DNA of 56,613 nt from an uncultured bacterium (GTDB lineage Bacteria > Patescibacteriota > Dojkabacteria > SC72): contig CAIMEL010000022.1 in the NCBI GenBank assembly GCA_903840015.1, positions 1-56,613 of the forward strand, written 5' to 3'. Both the position numbers and the translations under genes were made by a program. The notes under the pieces were generated by a model. The model saw only the letters and a list, made by a program, of their open reading frames with translations, ran no database searches and was not told the DNA's origin. Position 1 is the first letter of the stretch. Each line of letters opens with the position of its first letter. This document shows, one piece after another, positions 43,353-52,581 of this stretch.

Positions 43353-43609
43353 AGAGAAAGAGTTTCTGAGCCATCACTTACAATTCTTTAATCATTCTAG
43401 ATAGTGAAACAACAAGACACTCTAAGGATAACAGAGTGGTTGCCCTCACCATGTACCTATGTGTAAAATTTTTCGTACAATTTAATAAGCCTTTACGGAG
43501 CAGTAAATTGCCATCTGTAAAAAATTATGTTTAGAAATTTAAAACATCGAGAACAGTAATTATCATCAGAACAGTTAGTGCACACTTTTGGAAATTTCCT
43601 ACAGTTTCA
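43353..43609. other. 257-nt intergenic region between uvrA and proS
   Basis: No coding frame that I can support. It holds a hairpin CACTCT / AGAGTG (about 43419-43439), which on the minus strand is followed by a T-rich stretch and could terminate proS. It also holds a promoter-like TTGCCC, 18 bp, TAAAAT on the plus strand (about 43440-43469), followed by a CAATTTA / TAAATTG stem (43478-43510). A short RNA is possible but weakly supported. Confidence 0.3.
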
Positions 43610-45085
43610 CTAATATGACTTAGCCCAAATCCATTCGTCGTGGGCATCCTTGCCACAGTAAATACAGTGACCATTCTTACCTTCTCCCTCAACAGTCAGA
43701 CACCTTGTAGTAGCCTTAGTCTCGTATTTGATACTGTCTTCACATTCTTTACTTCCACACCAACCTGCCACAAGAAATCCTTCATTTTCTTCGAAATGCT
43801 TCTTAAATTCATCATACGACCCAACTCTATGGGTCTTCGATATCAAATTCTGTTCAGACTTTTTCAATAGAGATTCTTGTATATCCTCAAGTAAAACACC
43901 TATCCTTTCTCTCAATTCAGCTAGACCAACCGTTAGTTTCTCATTACTATCCCTCCTAACAACAACACATGAACTTGCATTCATATCTCTCTCCCCCACT
44001 TCAATCCTTATTGGCACACCCTTTTTCTCCCATTCATTAAACTTGAAGCCTGCGGAAACAAAATCTCTAGTATCAATCTCTACATCTTCTATTCCCTCTA
44101 AAAGCTCTCCCCTCATTTCTTCACAGAATGCCAACACCTTTTCCTTGTTTTGATCATTGAAGATAGGAACTACTACTACCTTTATTGGAGCAATTTTAGG
44201 AGGCAATACAAGCCCATTGTCATCTGAATGCGACATAATTAAGGCACCTAACATTCTAGTACTGGTCCCCCAGCTTGTTTGCCACGGATTCTGCATATTA
44301 CCCTCTTTGTCAGCGAATTGAATATTAAAGACTTTCGAAAAATTCTGACCCAAATCATGAGAGGTTCCAAATTGTAAAGCTTTTCCATCCTGCATCATTG
44401 CTTCGACACCATATGTATTCAATGCTCCTGCAAATTTTTCGGATTCTGATTTCCTTCCAAAATATGTATGCATAGCAAGATATTCCCTAGCAAATGTTAC
44501 ATACATATTTAAACGATCCAAGACCTCTTTCTCGGCTTCCTCATGTCTAGAATGAACTGTATGACCTTCCTGCCACAAAAATTCGGCAGTTCTTAGGAAA
44601 GGTCGAGTCCTTTTCTCCCACCTTACAATGTTTGCCCATTGATTGATCTTCAAAGGAAGATCTCTCCACGAAGTAATCCACTTAGAGAAAGTATCATACA
44701 TTATGGTTTCCGACGTTGGTCGGACTATTAACTCCTCCTCTAATTTCGATTTCTCATCAACCTCAACACCATCTCCAGTAGAATTCTCTTTGAGCCTGTA
44801 ATGCGTCACAATTGCACACTCTTTTGCAAAACCTTTAACATGACTGGCTTCCCTTGAAAGAAAAGATTTTGGTATGAAGAGTGGAAAATATGCATTTTTT
44901 ACCCCAGCTCTCTTAATCATTTCTCCCATATTCTTCTGAATATTCTCCCAGATTGCATAACCATATGGCTTGATTACCATACAACCACGAACTGCAGAGT
45001 TCTCTGCCAAATCAGCCCTCTCTATGATATCCAGATACCATTGAGAATAGTTTTCACTTCTTGGTGTAATACCTTTGTTTGACAT
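43610..45085 (-). CDS. proS: Prolyl-tRNA synthetase, archaeal/eukaryotic-type
   Basis: 491 aa, class II. Contains VRPTSETIMYDTFSKWI, WEKRTRPFLRTAEFLWQEGH and LQFGTSHDLGQNFSKVF. The size (below 500 aa, without the editing insertion of the long bacterial form) and the C-terminal zinc-like extension with CIYCGKDAHDEWIWAKSY ending in Tyr identify the archaeal/eukaryotic-type ProRS, which occurs in some bacteria. A TAGAAT box lies 8 nt before the ATG; no Shine-Dalgarno. Confidence 0.95.
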   Translation of the reverse strand: MSNKGITPRSENYSQWYLDIIERADLAENSAVRGCMVIKPYGYAIWENIQKNMGEMIKRAGVKNAYFPLFIPKSFLSREASHVKGFAKECAIVTHYRLKENSTGDGVEVDEKSKLEEELIVRPTSETIMYDTFSKWITSWRDLPLKINQWANIVRWEKRTRPFLRTAEFLWQEGHTVHSRHEEAEKEVLDRLNMYVTFAREYLAMHTYFGRKSESEKFAGALNTYGVEAMMQDGKALQFGTSHDLGQNFSKVFNIQFADKEGNMQNPWQTSWGTSTRMLGALIMSHSDDNGLVLPPKIAPIKVVVVPIFNDQNKEKVLAFCEEMRGELLEGIEDVEIDTRDFVSAGFKFNEWEKKGVPIRIEVGERDMNASSCVVVRRDSNEKLTVGLAELRERIGVLLEDIQESLLKKSEQNLISKTHRVGSYDEFKKHFEENEGFLVAGWCGSKECEDSIKYETKATTRCLTVEGEGKNGHCIYCGKDAHDEWIWAKSY

Positions 45086-45093
45086 AATTTTGT

Positions 45094-45123
45094 ATTCTAC
45101 TACATTTTCGATATGAATTTAAA
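45094..45123 (-). promoter_or_regulatory. promoter of proS
   Basis: Minus strand TTTAAA, 18 bp, TAGAAT, 8 nt before the ATG. Confidence 0.4.
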
Positions 45124-45126
45124 CTA

Positions 45127-46488
45127 TTACGGAATTAATTTCCAATGAGCAACTGCTTTTGATAGTGCGGAGGAAGGATTAGAAGCAACCCACTCTTCTA
45201 AGGATCCCCTGCCAAGGGCTACCTCCTTAGCCTCCAACATTGCCTGAGCACCCGCCTCAAGCCCCCAGGGGTGCCCTATCACACCCTCAGATGATTGTAG
45301 AAGGATATCTCCTCCAAAATGACTTAGAGCACCTAGAACCTCTCCTGGATGTGCAAGTCTAGATACCATATACCAAACAGGCTTCATTCCAAACCAGTTC
45401 TGTCCAAGAGTTACAGCTGACTCTGGTGTTGTATCAAGTTGTAGTGCATCGCGAACAAATTTCGATTCTTTTTGGTTAGAGACATTTCCTCCATCAAAAG
45501 AATCAGCTCCAAGTAATCTGTGTATTTTTGCATTTAATACTGCTGATATTGAGAAACTTTTAACTTCACCATTCTCGTAAGATCCCTGCCCAAATTCATT
45601 TGCAAAGGAACTATTCATTCCACGACAGGCATGAATGATCAAACCAGGATTCATATCACGCAACGAATGTAAAGCTGAGAAACCGGTTGTTACAGTATCA
45701 ATCATTAACCACTCTCCTCCATAACTCTTAATCATATCCGACCTCTCTATCATCTTCTCCAAACTTGAATGAGATATATTCGGTATATATATTTTCTTTT
45801 TTGATATCTTTTCTTCAATATCTTCCTTAATATTCAATATGTATTTGCATCTTTCTTCAAATTTGTTGAAAGAGGTATCTGTAAGATTCTCTGGATCTTG
45901 GATACCATGATATTCACCCTGACAGCATGTAAAAATACTTTTAGCAATTCCAGCCTCCTCACGTGCGCTCAATCCAATCTGTGGTAATGGAACTGTTACA
46001 AACAAGGGGCCTTCCTCTTGCAGGACTTTCTCCCTAGTTCCATATATACCGAATTGGGGACCTGGGAAAGATTTGATTAAATCCTCCGGGAATCTAATAT
46101 CCAAACATCTCAACCCATTAATACCCTCTATATTCCAAAGCGATCCAACAACAGAAGAGAGTATATTGGACATATTGCCTAATTCAAAAACCTCCTTTGG
46201 ATATGCTATCTTAAAAGTCTTTTCCGCAAAGTTAAGATCAAAAGCTACAGCCTTAAGGTTTTTTGCACGCGACAGACCCGGGAGATCTTTTGTATAATCA
46301 TCGTCCCATAATCCAACAGAACTACGAGCAGCACATAAAGCAACTATCTGTTTAAATTCATCCTCAGTACATTTCTTTGGGACATCAAGATCTAGAAAAC
46401 TAATGAGAGACTCTTTGTCGGGCTTAGCTGGAGTCCAACCCTTTGAAGCAAGATACTCCTCATGCCTAAAACGTGACTTAAACATCAT
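45127..46488 (-). CDS. RuBisCO-like protein (form IV-type), catalytic residues lost
   Basis: 453 aa with the RuBisCO large-subunit architecture: GPQFGIYGTREKVL, IGLSAREEAGIAK, the barrel strand MKPVWYMVSRLAHPG and VIGHPWGLEAGAQAM. Active-site residues are replaced: KPK of loop 1 reads LPQ (168-170), there is no lysine at all between residues 184 and 208 where the carbamylated Lys should be, HRAMH reads CRGMN (288-292), loop 6 reads GADSFDGGNVSNQ, and the phosphate loop QAGGG reads QSSEG. It should not fix CO2. Known RuBisCO-like proteins act as enolases or isomerases in sulfur metabolism or elsewhere. It follows a cohesin-like gene by 20 nt. No adenosine-phosphate pathway gene is nearby. Confidence 0.9.
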   Translation of the reverse strand: MMFKSRFRHEEYLASKGWTPAKPDKESLISFLDLDVPKKCTEDEFKQIVALCAARSSVGLWDDDYTKDLPGLSRAKNLKAVAFDLNFAEKTFKIAYPKEVFELGNMSNILSSVVGSLWNIEGINGLRCLDIRFPEDLIKSFPGPQFGIYGTREKVLQEEGPLFVTVPLPQIGLSAREEAGIAKSIFTCCQGEYHGIQDPENLTDTSFNKFEERCKYILNIKEDIEEKISKKKIYIPNISHSSLEKMIERSDMIKSYGGEWLMIDTVTTGFSALHSLRDMNPGLIIHACRGMNSSFANEFGQGSYENGEVKSFSISAVLNAKIHRLLGADSFDGGNVSNQKESKFVRDALQLDTTPESAVTLGQNWFGMKPVWYMVSRLAHPGEVLGALSHFGGDILLQSSEGVIGHPWGLEAGAQAMLEAKEVALGRGSLEEWVASNPSSALSKAVAHWKLIP

Positions 46489-46508
46489 AAAGTAAACAAA
46501 GTTATTCC

Positions 46509-47198
46509 TTAAAAATCCTTTTCAACACGTGACCTTCGCTTCATAGTCTCTCTCTCTTCCATCTCCTCTCTCGCAGCCTTAACCTTGCCCATAAAGAGAA
46601 CTCCCACATTTGAAACTTTGTTCCAGAACAGACCAAGAAGCATAACAACAACACCCATTACTATTAAACTTCTAGAATCATCAAATAATCCGGAATCAGG
46701 TAAACCTCCTCCTGTACCAGTATTAGGGTTTGTTGCTGAAGTCAAAGTATATGTACCTCCTGTCTTTACAGGTGCATTTGGGTCCACAGATGTAAAGGAA
46801 ATACTTGCAGTACCACTAGATGCAGTTGATTTGAAATACAGCGTTGCAATAACACCGCTGTATGCTTGACCTGTACTATGCTGGGTTGAGAGACAAAGTA
46901 TATTTAAAGTTCCAGTTCCTGGAGTAATTGTAAATGTAGAACATCTGGCAGCACCAGTTCCACTTAAATACTGTATAGAACCAGTATACGCCAAATCTAT
47001 ATCTACTCCTGCAAATTCGTCAGTACCACTATTTACATAGACAGAGATAGCTGTACTGTCTGAATATATGTTTCCTGTTGCAGGACTTACGGTAGCCGAT
47101 GTTAAAGTAAGCACCTGAGCATTAGAGTCAGTATGCATCAATGGCAAGATAAGGGCAACAAAAGCAACATACAAAACAGTTTTTCTTAGGCAGTGCAT
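46509..47198 (-). CDS. Cohesin-like domain protein with C-terminal membrane anchor
   Basis: 229 aa. Signal peptide (residues 1-27, cleavage likely after SNA). Residues about 30-150: cohesin-like beta sandwich (VSPATGNIYSDSTAISVYVN, FAGVDIDLAYTGSIQYLSG, YSGVIATLYFKSTASSGTAS). Then LPDSGLFDDSR, a membrane helix (VMGVVVMLLGLFWN) and a charged tail of about 35 residues. The C-terminal part matches that of the Cys-rich protein at 7-8.5 kb. A TTGACA -35 lies at 47253-47258 on this strand with a weak -10. Confidence 0.75.
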   Translation of the reverse strand: MHCLRKTVLYVAFVALILPLMHTDSNAQVLTLTSATVSPATGNIYSDSTAISVYVNSGTDEFAGVDIDLAYTGSIQYLSGTGAARCSTFTITPGTGTLNILCLSTQHSTGQAYSGVIATLYFKSTASSGTASISFTSVDPNAPVKTGGTYTLTSATNPNTGTGGGLPDSGLFDDSRSLIVMGVVVMLLGLFWNKVSNVGVLFMGKVKAAREEMEERETMKRRSRVEKDF

Positions 47199-47337
47199 AA
47201 GATATATATTTTAAAATTACCTAATAAATATATTGCACTATCCTAGTATATTTGTCAATCAAGAATACCAATACTTTACATTGTATATTTACTCTGATAC
47301 TCTAGAATGTATAGAAATAAATTTTTAATTTTCTAAA

Positions 47338-47964
47338 ATGAAATTAAATCGGAATATGATTATGGGAGCATTTTTCGGAGCATCCTCCCTACTTCTTTTT
47401 TCTCAGAATGCATATGCGAAGGTTGATATAACCCTCGAGGACAACACGGAAGCCAAGAGCGTCACAGTGTCTGTAAACACAAATGGTAGTTATATTGATG
47501 GAGTTGATATGACTCTTGTACTTAGCGAAGATATCAATATAACAGAGATTAAACAGACTGATTCGTTCTGTACTATTGGTAAGAGTAGCAAACAATTACC
47601 TGGGAACAAATTAGCTTTAGAGTGTTTCAATGATAAGAATGTAGAAATGACTGGAATGTTTGCAGTGCTAACTTACGAGACAGAGAAAGATGATTATTTC
47701 TTCTACTTAGAGGAAGACACTTTGGATATTGGATCTTTGGTTCTTGGTACTGTAACAAATATAAACAAGCCAGAGATAACAGCTCCTGTTGAGACAGACG
47801 AAGAGGAAGCAACAACAACAGAGGAGGAAAAAGACACATTGACAGTTGTAAGAGATTTCTTAAAAGATAACTCTATGTATGTTTTAGCTGGTGTAATATT
47901 CTTAATCGCAATCACAATTGGATTGGTTGGCTTATCTTCAAGGGAAACCACTACTACGGAATAG
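47338..47964 (+). CDS. Second cohesin-like membrane-anchored protein
   Basis: 208 aa. Signal peptide (1-27, AYA cleavage), a cohesin-like domain of about 120 residues (SVTVSVNTNGSYIDGVDMTL, LSEDINITEIKQTD, MTGMFAVLTYETEK), an acidic Glu/Thr-rich linker (TDEEEATTTEEEKD) and a C-terminal membrane helix (MYVLAGVIFLIAITIGLVGL) with a short tail. Divergent from the first cohesin-like gene across 139 nt, convergent with the dockerin gene. TTTACA lies about 60 nt upstream. Type of cohesin not assigned. Confidence 0.7.
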   Translation: MKLNRNMIMGAFFGASSLLLFSQNAYAKVDITLEDNTEAKSVTVSVNTNGSYIDGVDMTLVLSEDINITEIKQTDSFCTIGKSSKQLPGNKLALECFNDKNVEMTGMFAVLTYETEKDDYFFYLEEDTLDIGSLVLGTVTNINKPEITAPVETDEEEATTTEEEKDTLTVVRDFLKDNSMYVLAGVIFLIAITIGLVGLSSRETTTTE

Positions 47965-47987
47965 TAAAATTACTTGCTTAGAGAAAT

Positions 47988-48016
47988 AAAAGACCGAGGT
48001 TAACCTCGGTCTTTTT
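47988..48016. terminator. bidirectional terminator
   Basis: Near-palindrome AGACCGAGGTTAACCTCGGTCT flanked by A-run and T-run, so it works on both strands for the convergent cohesin-like and dockerin genes. Confidence 0.88.
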
Positions 48017-48039
48017 CATTCTAGTTATAACCCTACTCC

Positions 48040-49485
48040 TTATTTAGGAAACTGCTTGGAATAGAATGATGGTGTTGTAGAACCAGATATGACACTAGAG
48101 TAATATACTGCGATTCTACCTGTTCCACCTAGACCATATGTTGTCCCTCCATTTACTAAGATCTTGTTGGTCCCTAAGACCACATTATCCCCAACAAGCT
48201 TCACAGAACCACCAGAACCAGCACCTCTTGGTTGAGTTGTACTGTTTCTAACTGTACCATTTGCACCGGTTGCATTGATTGTACCATTGACATTGATATC
48301 TTTTGCCAGGATGAAGACTATTCCACCACCATTTGCTCCTGCTCTCGAGGCTCTATCACCAGACTGCTTGACGGAAGAACCACCAGAACCTAAATATAAC
48401 TTTGCCAAATCAGCCACACCATATACTAAGCCAGGACCAGTCCCATCAACTCTAGTAGCGTAAGCTCCACCAAAAGCACCCACAGCTGCACCTCCAAAGT
48501 TTGCAATTCCACTGGCAACTGAACAACTAGACATACCCTCTCCACTTGAGCCAGAAGTGTTATTCTTCAAACCACCTCTAAAACCATCAGCTGTAACACT
48601 AATACTCCCATTTATATTAACTGTACCACTAGCCTTAAATACAACAATTCCTCCTTTATCACCATTCCAAGCTTTCGCACTTAATGTTTTGTCAGCATTG
48701 ATGGTCACATCTTTAAACTGAGGAATCCTCTGCATTACAACAACTTGAGAACCACAACCCTTTCCAATACCAGCATCAGTACCTGAAGAGGAACCATAGA
48801 ATTTTACTTTTGCTGCAGTGAACTTAACAGTAGAACCAGTCACTGAATCAATCTTCAAAATCTCGTGATTTCCGACATTATCATATGTACCACCACCTTG
48901 GACATTGATAACCAGAACTTCATCCCCTGCTTTCAAACATGTACCTGGTGTGCTGTCAACTGTTGCGCTCTTTCCATCAGAGGCAAAGGACATTACATTG
49001 TAACTAGGTGCAAAACCACCAACAGTACATTTTTCAGTTTGAGCATCAATATCTACATTCCCAGAGACAACGAAATCTCCATCTGATCCATTTCCCCAGT
49101 TGTAATTTACAAGCCCAGCCAGATCACCACCACTCCCAGGTTCATTCGTCCCCTTAAACTCCCTATATGCATTCAGCCACAGTGAGAAATCCATAATGGT
49201 TATCGCTCCGTCAGAATTCAAATCAGCCCTGGCTGCAAAAGCCGCTGGATTTGCCTTGTAATCTCTGTATGAAGATAACCAAATACCGAAATCACTAATG
49301 GTAATTTTATTATCCCCATTTAAGTCAGCCTTCTTCAAAGCTTCAGGAAGTTCTTCTGTAGTTCCAGCCCTACTCCTTGTATCAAACACTCCCGCGCCAT
49401 CCAAAACATAAAATACAACCAAAGGAGTTATTAGGAAGAAAGAAAGCAATCCTAGAATGATCTTCCCTTTATTATTTATTCTCAT
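48040..49485 (-). CDS. Dockerin type I protein, exported
   Basis: 481 aa. N-terminal membrane helix or signal (residues about 8-30). Two calcium-binding repeats at about residues 53-110: DLNGDNKITISDFGIWLSSY and DLNSDGAITIMDFSLWLNAY, the pair that makes a dockerin. The rest, about 360 residues, is Gly/Ser-rich and beta-rich (GGIVVFKASGTVNINGSISV, NGGGIVFILAKDINVNGTIN), like an adhesin or pectate-lyase-type right-handed helix. Dockerins dock on cohesins, and two cohesin-like proteins are encoded next door. No catalytic site recognised. Confidence 0.82.
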   Translation of the reverse strand: MRINNKGKIILGLLSFFLITPLVVFYVLDGAGVFDTRSRAGTTEELPEALKKADLNGDNKITISDFGIWLSSYRDYKANPAAFAARADLNSDGAITIMDFSLWLNAYREFKGTNEPGSGGDLAGLVNYNWGNGSDGDFVVSGNVDIDAQTEKCTVGGFAPSYNVMSFASDGKSATVDSTPGTCLKAGDEVLVINVQGGGTYDNVGNHEILKIDSVTGSTVKFTAAKVKFYGSSSGTDAGIGKGCGSQVVVMQRIPQFKDVTINADKTLSAKAWNGDKGGIVVFKASGTVNINGSISVTADGFRGGLKNNTSGSSGEGMSSCSVASGIANFGGAAVGAFGGAYATRVDGTGPGLVYGVADLAKLYLGSGGSSVKQSGDRASRAGANGGGIVFILAKDINVNGTINATGANGTVRNSTTQPRGAGSGGSVKLVGDNVVLGTNKILVNGGTTYGLGGTGRIAVYYSSVISGSTTPSFYSKQFPK

Positions 49486-49525
49486 ACAGAAAATATTAAA
49501 AAGTTATAATTTACTACATAGAAAT

Positions 49526-49554
49526 ACTTTACATATATAGAGGAGCACTGTCAA
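49526..49554 (-). promoter_or_regulatory. promoter of the dockerin gene
   Basis: Minus strand TTGACA, 17 bp, TAAAGT. The leader would be about 35 nt. Confidence 0.5.
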
Positions 49555-49586
49555 GAAACCAACTTTCTTTACAACCTACATTCTAG

Positions 49587-49592
49587 TAGAAT
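49587..49592 (+). promoter_or_regulatory. -10 box of rlmN
   Basis: TAGAAT ending 6 nt before the ATG at 49599; predicts a leaderless mRNA. The -35 is weak. Confidence 0.4.
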
Positions 49593-49598
49593 AGCGAT

Positions 49599-50603
49599 AT
49601 GATAGATTTCCTAATGGAAAGATATAATCTTCCAAAGTATAGAAAAGAACAATTTCTGAAAGCATTCTTTCAGGAAGGTATAAATTCCTGGGACGAAATG
49701 ACTACATGGCCTACAAGCTTACGAGACATTCTTAAGAAGGAGATTCCGTTCACCACGCTACAGAACTTCACAGAAGTAACTTCCAGAGATGGAAGAACAA
49801 CAAAACTTCTCTCCTATACACAAGATGGCTATCCCATAGAAACTGTGTTGATGAGAGCACCGAAAAGGAACACAGTTTGCGTAAGTTGTATGAGTGGATG
49901 TCCCGTTGGTTGTAAATTCTGCGCAACAGGTCAAATGGGATTTAAGGAACAGCTTGATCACAGAGAAATCTTAGATCAGATTATGTATTTTAAAAGGGTC
50001 TTAAAGAAAGAATCAAAAGAATTAACTAATGTTGTATTTATGGGAATGGGAGAACCATTGTTAAATTTTGATAATGTAGTAAAAACAATAAAAGATATAA
50101 TAGATCCGAGAATGCTCGGCATCAGCCACAGAAAGATTACCCTGTCTACAGCAGGATATGTCAAAGAACTCGAGAAGTTTCTAGCTCTCAATCTAGGAGT
50201 TAAGATTGCAATAAGTTTGCACGCCCCGAATCAGCAACTAAGAGAGGAAATAATGCCAACTGTTGCCAAAGCAAATAATCTTAAAGATCTCCTACTGACA
50301 CTGAAGAGGTATCAATTGAGAACAAACAAGAGAATTACATACGAGTATCTCCTACTTAGGGATATTAACGACACAAGCTCACATGCTAAAGAATTGGCAA
50401 AGTTGTTAAGGAATCAAATATGTTTGGTAAATTTGATAAACTTTAATGAGTCTGAAGGTATCGATTTTAGACCAAGTAGTAAGAAGGATATAGATGGATT
50501 TAGAAGGATACTTGATCAGCAAGGTATTACAAATACTCTGAGGTATTCTTTTGGTGGAGAAATATCTGCAGCGTGTGGGCAATTAGCTAAGAAATCGGGG
50601 TGA
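49599..50603 (+). CDS. rlmN: 23S rRNA (adenine-C2)-methyltransferase RlmN
   Basis: Radical SAM enzyme methylating A2503 of 23S rRNA (and A37 of some tRNAs). 334 aa. Radical SAM cluster motif CPVGCKFCATG, GMGEPLLNFDNV, and the methyl-carrying Cys region with SAACGQLAKK at the end. The stop is TGA, which shows the standard code in this genome. Its last 8 nt overlap the convergent tRNA-Pro. Confidence 0.95.
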   Translation: MIDFLMERYNLPKYRKEQFLKAFFQEGINSWDEMTTWPTSLRDILKKEIPFTTLQNFTEVTSRDGRTTKLLSYTQDGYPIETVLMRAPKRNTVCVSCMSGCPVGCKFCATGQMGFKEQLDHREILDQIMYFKRVLKKESKELTNVVFMGMGEPLLNFDNVVKTIKDIIDPRMLGISHRKITLSTAGYVKELEKFLALNLGVKIAISLHAPNQQLREEIMPTVAKANNLKDLLLTLKRYQLRTNKRITYEYLLLRDINDTSSHAKELAKLLRNQICLVNLINFNESEGIDFRPSSKKDIDGFRRILDQQGITNTLRYSFGGEISAACGQLAKKSG

Positions 50604-50668
50604 TCCGACTTGAACGGACGACCTCTACATCCCGAATGTAGCGTTCTAGCCATCTGAACTACACCCCG
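50595..50668 (-). tRNA. tRNA-Pro(CGG)
   Basis: Acceptor CGGGGTG / CACCCCG with the C1-G72 pair typical of bacterial tRNA-Pro, anticodon loop TTCGGGA on stem CTACA / TGTAG, discriminator A. No encoded CCA. Overlaps the 3' end of rlmN. Confidence 0.94.
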
Positions 50669-50671
50669 CTA

Positions 50672-52456
50672 TTACATTTTCTCAACAGTATTAATTCCCA
50701 GTCTATCCAGACCAACCCTCATTGTAGTCATCACAGCTTTCAACAGTAAAAGCAGGATCTCTCTTTCTTCTTCCCCTGCGTCAAGCACCCTAACGTTCTG
50801 ATAGAAGTTATTGAATACTTGACCCAAGGTAAACAAATAACTACATAGAATTGAGGGAGAATATCCTTCGGCAGAAGCAAGCATTAAATATCTCCCCCTG
50901 CCAATGGCCCTCACTAGCTCCTTCGTATGAGGATTATCTAAACACAGATCTAGGCACAAGTTACTTGACCCAACAGACTCAACAGAATCAAGAATCGAAC
51001 GACACCTCGAATAGACATACAGAAGATATGGGCCCGTATCTCCATCAAAGGCAACAGATTTCTCAATATCAAATATTATATTTTTACCAACACTTACTTT
51101 AAGAAATGCATATTTGATCGCTGCTATGGAGATTTTTTCGCTCACATCCTCTACATCCAAATCATCAACCCTATTACTTGCCTCCATAAGCTCCTCAACC
51201 CTACTTTGAACATCTCCCAGAAGGTACTCTGCATTTGCAAAGCCCCCTTTTCTACTACCCATTTTCTTACCATCAGGCGTTTGAATTATCCCATGTGGGA
51301 TATGCTTAGATCGCTCACTTAAAGCAGGGTCTATCTTGCTCAGGACATCAAAAACAACTTTGAAATATGGAGCCTGTTCACTACCAGTAATAACTATAGA
51401 TTCATCATACTTTATCAAACCACCTTTCTTGATAGCCAAAGCAAGCTCTTTTGCCTCGTATGTTGGTAACCCATGACTATTCACAAAAACTCTCGTATGA
51501 AGACCCAAATCTTCCTTCCCCTCATATATTATTGCCTGGCCATCCTGCTTAAAGATCTCTCCAACATTATCCAGAACCAATTTTAATCCCGCTTCTCCAA
51601 CTTCACTTTCAAAGAAATAGTAATCAAACTTCGTTCCTAGTCTTTTATATATCGTTTCAAAATAATCCAAGCACCACTGCCTGCCTTTAGTATATTTTTC
51701 AAGATATTTCTTCTCTTCGTATTCAGAGGACTCCTTGCTTGGTAGAGAGGGAATATTCTTCGAATATATGTAATAGTTGATACTGTCTATTTCTTTTTGA
51801 ACCTTCTTGTCACTCTCGACGTCGTATTGCTGGGAACCATAGATATACGAATCTCCGAGGTATCTCACCCTGTCTTCGAGTGAGTATCCTTCAATCTCTT
51901 CGAATGTTACACCCTCTAACAACATTTTTCTCTCCAACCCCCACAATGTTTTAGCCACATGCAAACCAACATCACCCTGATAGTTAGCACGCTTTACATT
52001 AGCCCCTAGCGACTCCTGAAGCCTCGCAAACGATTCGCCAACTATATTGGTATACAAATGGCCAACATGTAACACCTTAAAGGGATTGGGGTCTGTATAC
52101 TCGATAACAATATTCCTTCCTACCTTAGAATCAAATTTGAAATATTCATCTTCTTGCTCAACAATCTTAGATAGCTCGGTTAATAAATATCTACTTGAAA
52201 GGAAGAAATTAATAAAGCCTGGCGCTACAACTTCAATTTCTTCGATAGAATCATCTGTAACGATCCCAGAAACAATTTCTCTTGCCAATTCTACAGGATT
52301 CTTCCCACTCTTAGACGCCAATCTCATCGCAATATTTGTGGTGTAGTCACCCTTCTTAGGATCTCCAGGTACCTCAACAAAAATATCTCCCAACTCTGCG
52401 GAAAACCCTTTAGAATTTATCGAATCCAAGACCAACTTCGCAAGCTTAGTAACCAT
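50672..52456 (-). CDS. argS: Arginyl-tRNA synthetase
   Basis: 594 aa from ATG 52456 (MVTKLAKLVLDSINSKGF); the in-frame upstream sequence runs toward tRNA-Arg and is excluded. Class I, with HIGH-type motif DPNPFKVLHVGHLYTN, N-terminal Add1 domain, and C-terminal DALR anticodon-binding domain ending in LDRLGINTVEKM. The KMSKS region reads KKMGSRKGG, the usual variation. It stands 25 nt downstream of two tRNA-Arg genes and 3 nt upstream of tRNA-Pro, all on one strand. Confidence 0.95.
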   Translation of the reverse strand: MVTKLAKLVLDSINSKGFSAELGDIFVEVPGDPKKGDYTTNIAMRLASKSGKNPVELAREIVSGIVTDDSIEEIEVVAPGFINFFLSSRYLLTELSKIVEQEDEYFKFDSKVGRNIVIEYTDPNPFKVLHVGHLYTNIVGESFARLQESLGANVKRANYQGDVGLHVAKTLWGLERKMLLEGVTFEEIEGYSLEDRVRYLGDSYIYGSQQYDVESDKKVQKEIDSINYYIYSKNIPSLPSKESSEYEEKKYLEKYTKGRQWCLDYFETIYKRLGTKFDYYFFESEVGEAGLKLVLDNVGEIFKQDGQAIIYEGKEDLGLHTRVFVNSHGLPTYEAKELALAIKKGGLIKYDESIVITGSEQAPYFKVVFDVLSKIDPALSERSKHIPHGIIQTPDGKKMGSRKGGFANAEYLLGDVQSRVEELMEASNRVDDLDVEDVSEKISIAAIKYAFLKVSVGKNIIFDIEKSVAFDGDTGPYLLYVYSRCRSILDSVESVGSSNLCLDLCLDNPHTKELVRAIGRGRYLMLASAEGYSPSILCSYLFTLGQVFNNFYQNVRVLDAGEEEREILLLLLKAVMTTMRVGLDRLGINTVEKM

Positions 52457-52481
52457 ATTTAGCTTGGTTATTATATTAAGC

Positions 52482-52554
52482 GCACCCGGAGGGAGTTGAA
52501 CCCCCAACCCTCGGTTCCGAAGACCGATGCTCTATCCAGTTAAGCTACGGGTGC
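52482..52554 (-). tRNA. tRNA-Arg(TCG)
   Basis: Acceptor GCACCCG / CGGGTGC, anticodon stem TCGGT / ACCGA with loop CTTCGGA, T-loop TTCAACT. No encoded CCA. Confidence 0.94.
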
Positions 52555-52581
52555 ATGTAGCTAAAATATTCTATCACATAC

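Noticed and set aside
45127-46488. functional RuBisCO for CO2 fixation or nucleotide salvage
   Set aside because: The carbamylated lysine and most substrate-binding residues are replaced.
50595-50603. TGA recoded as an amino acid
   Set aside because: rlmN ends with TGA exactly at its family length, so TGA works as a stop here.
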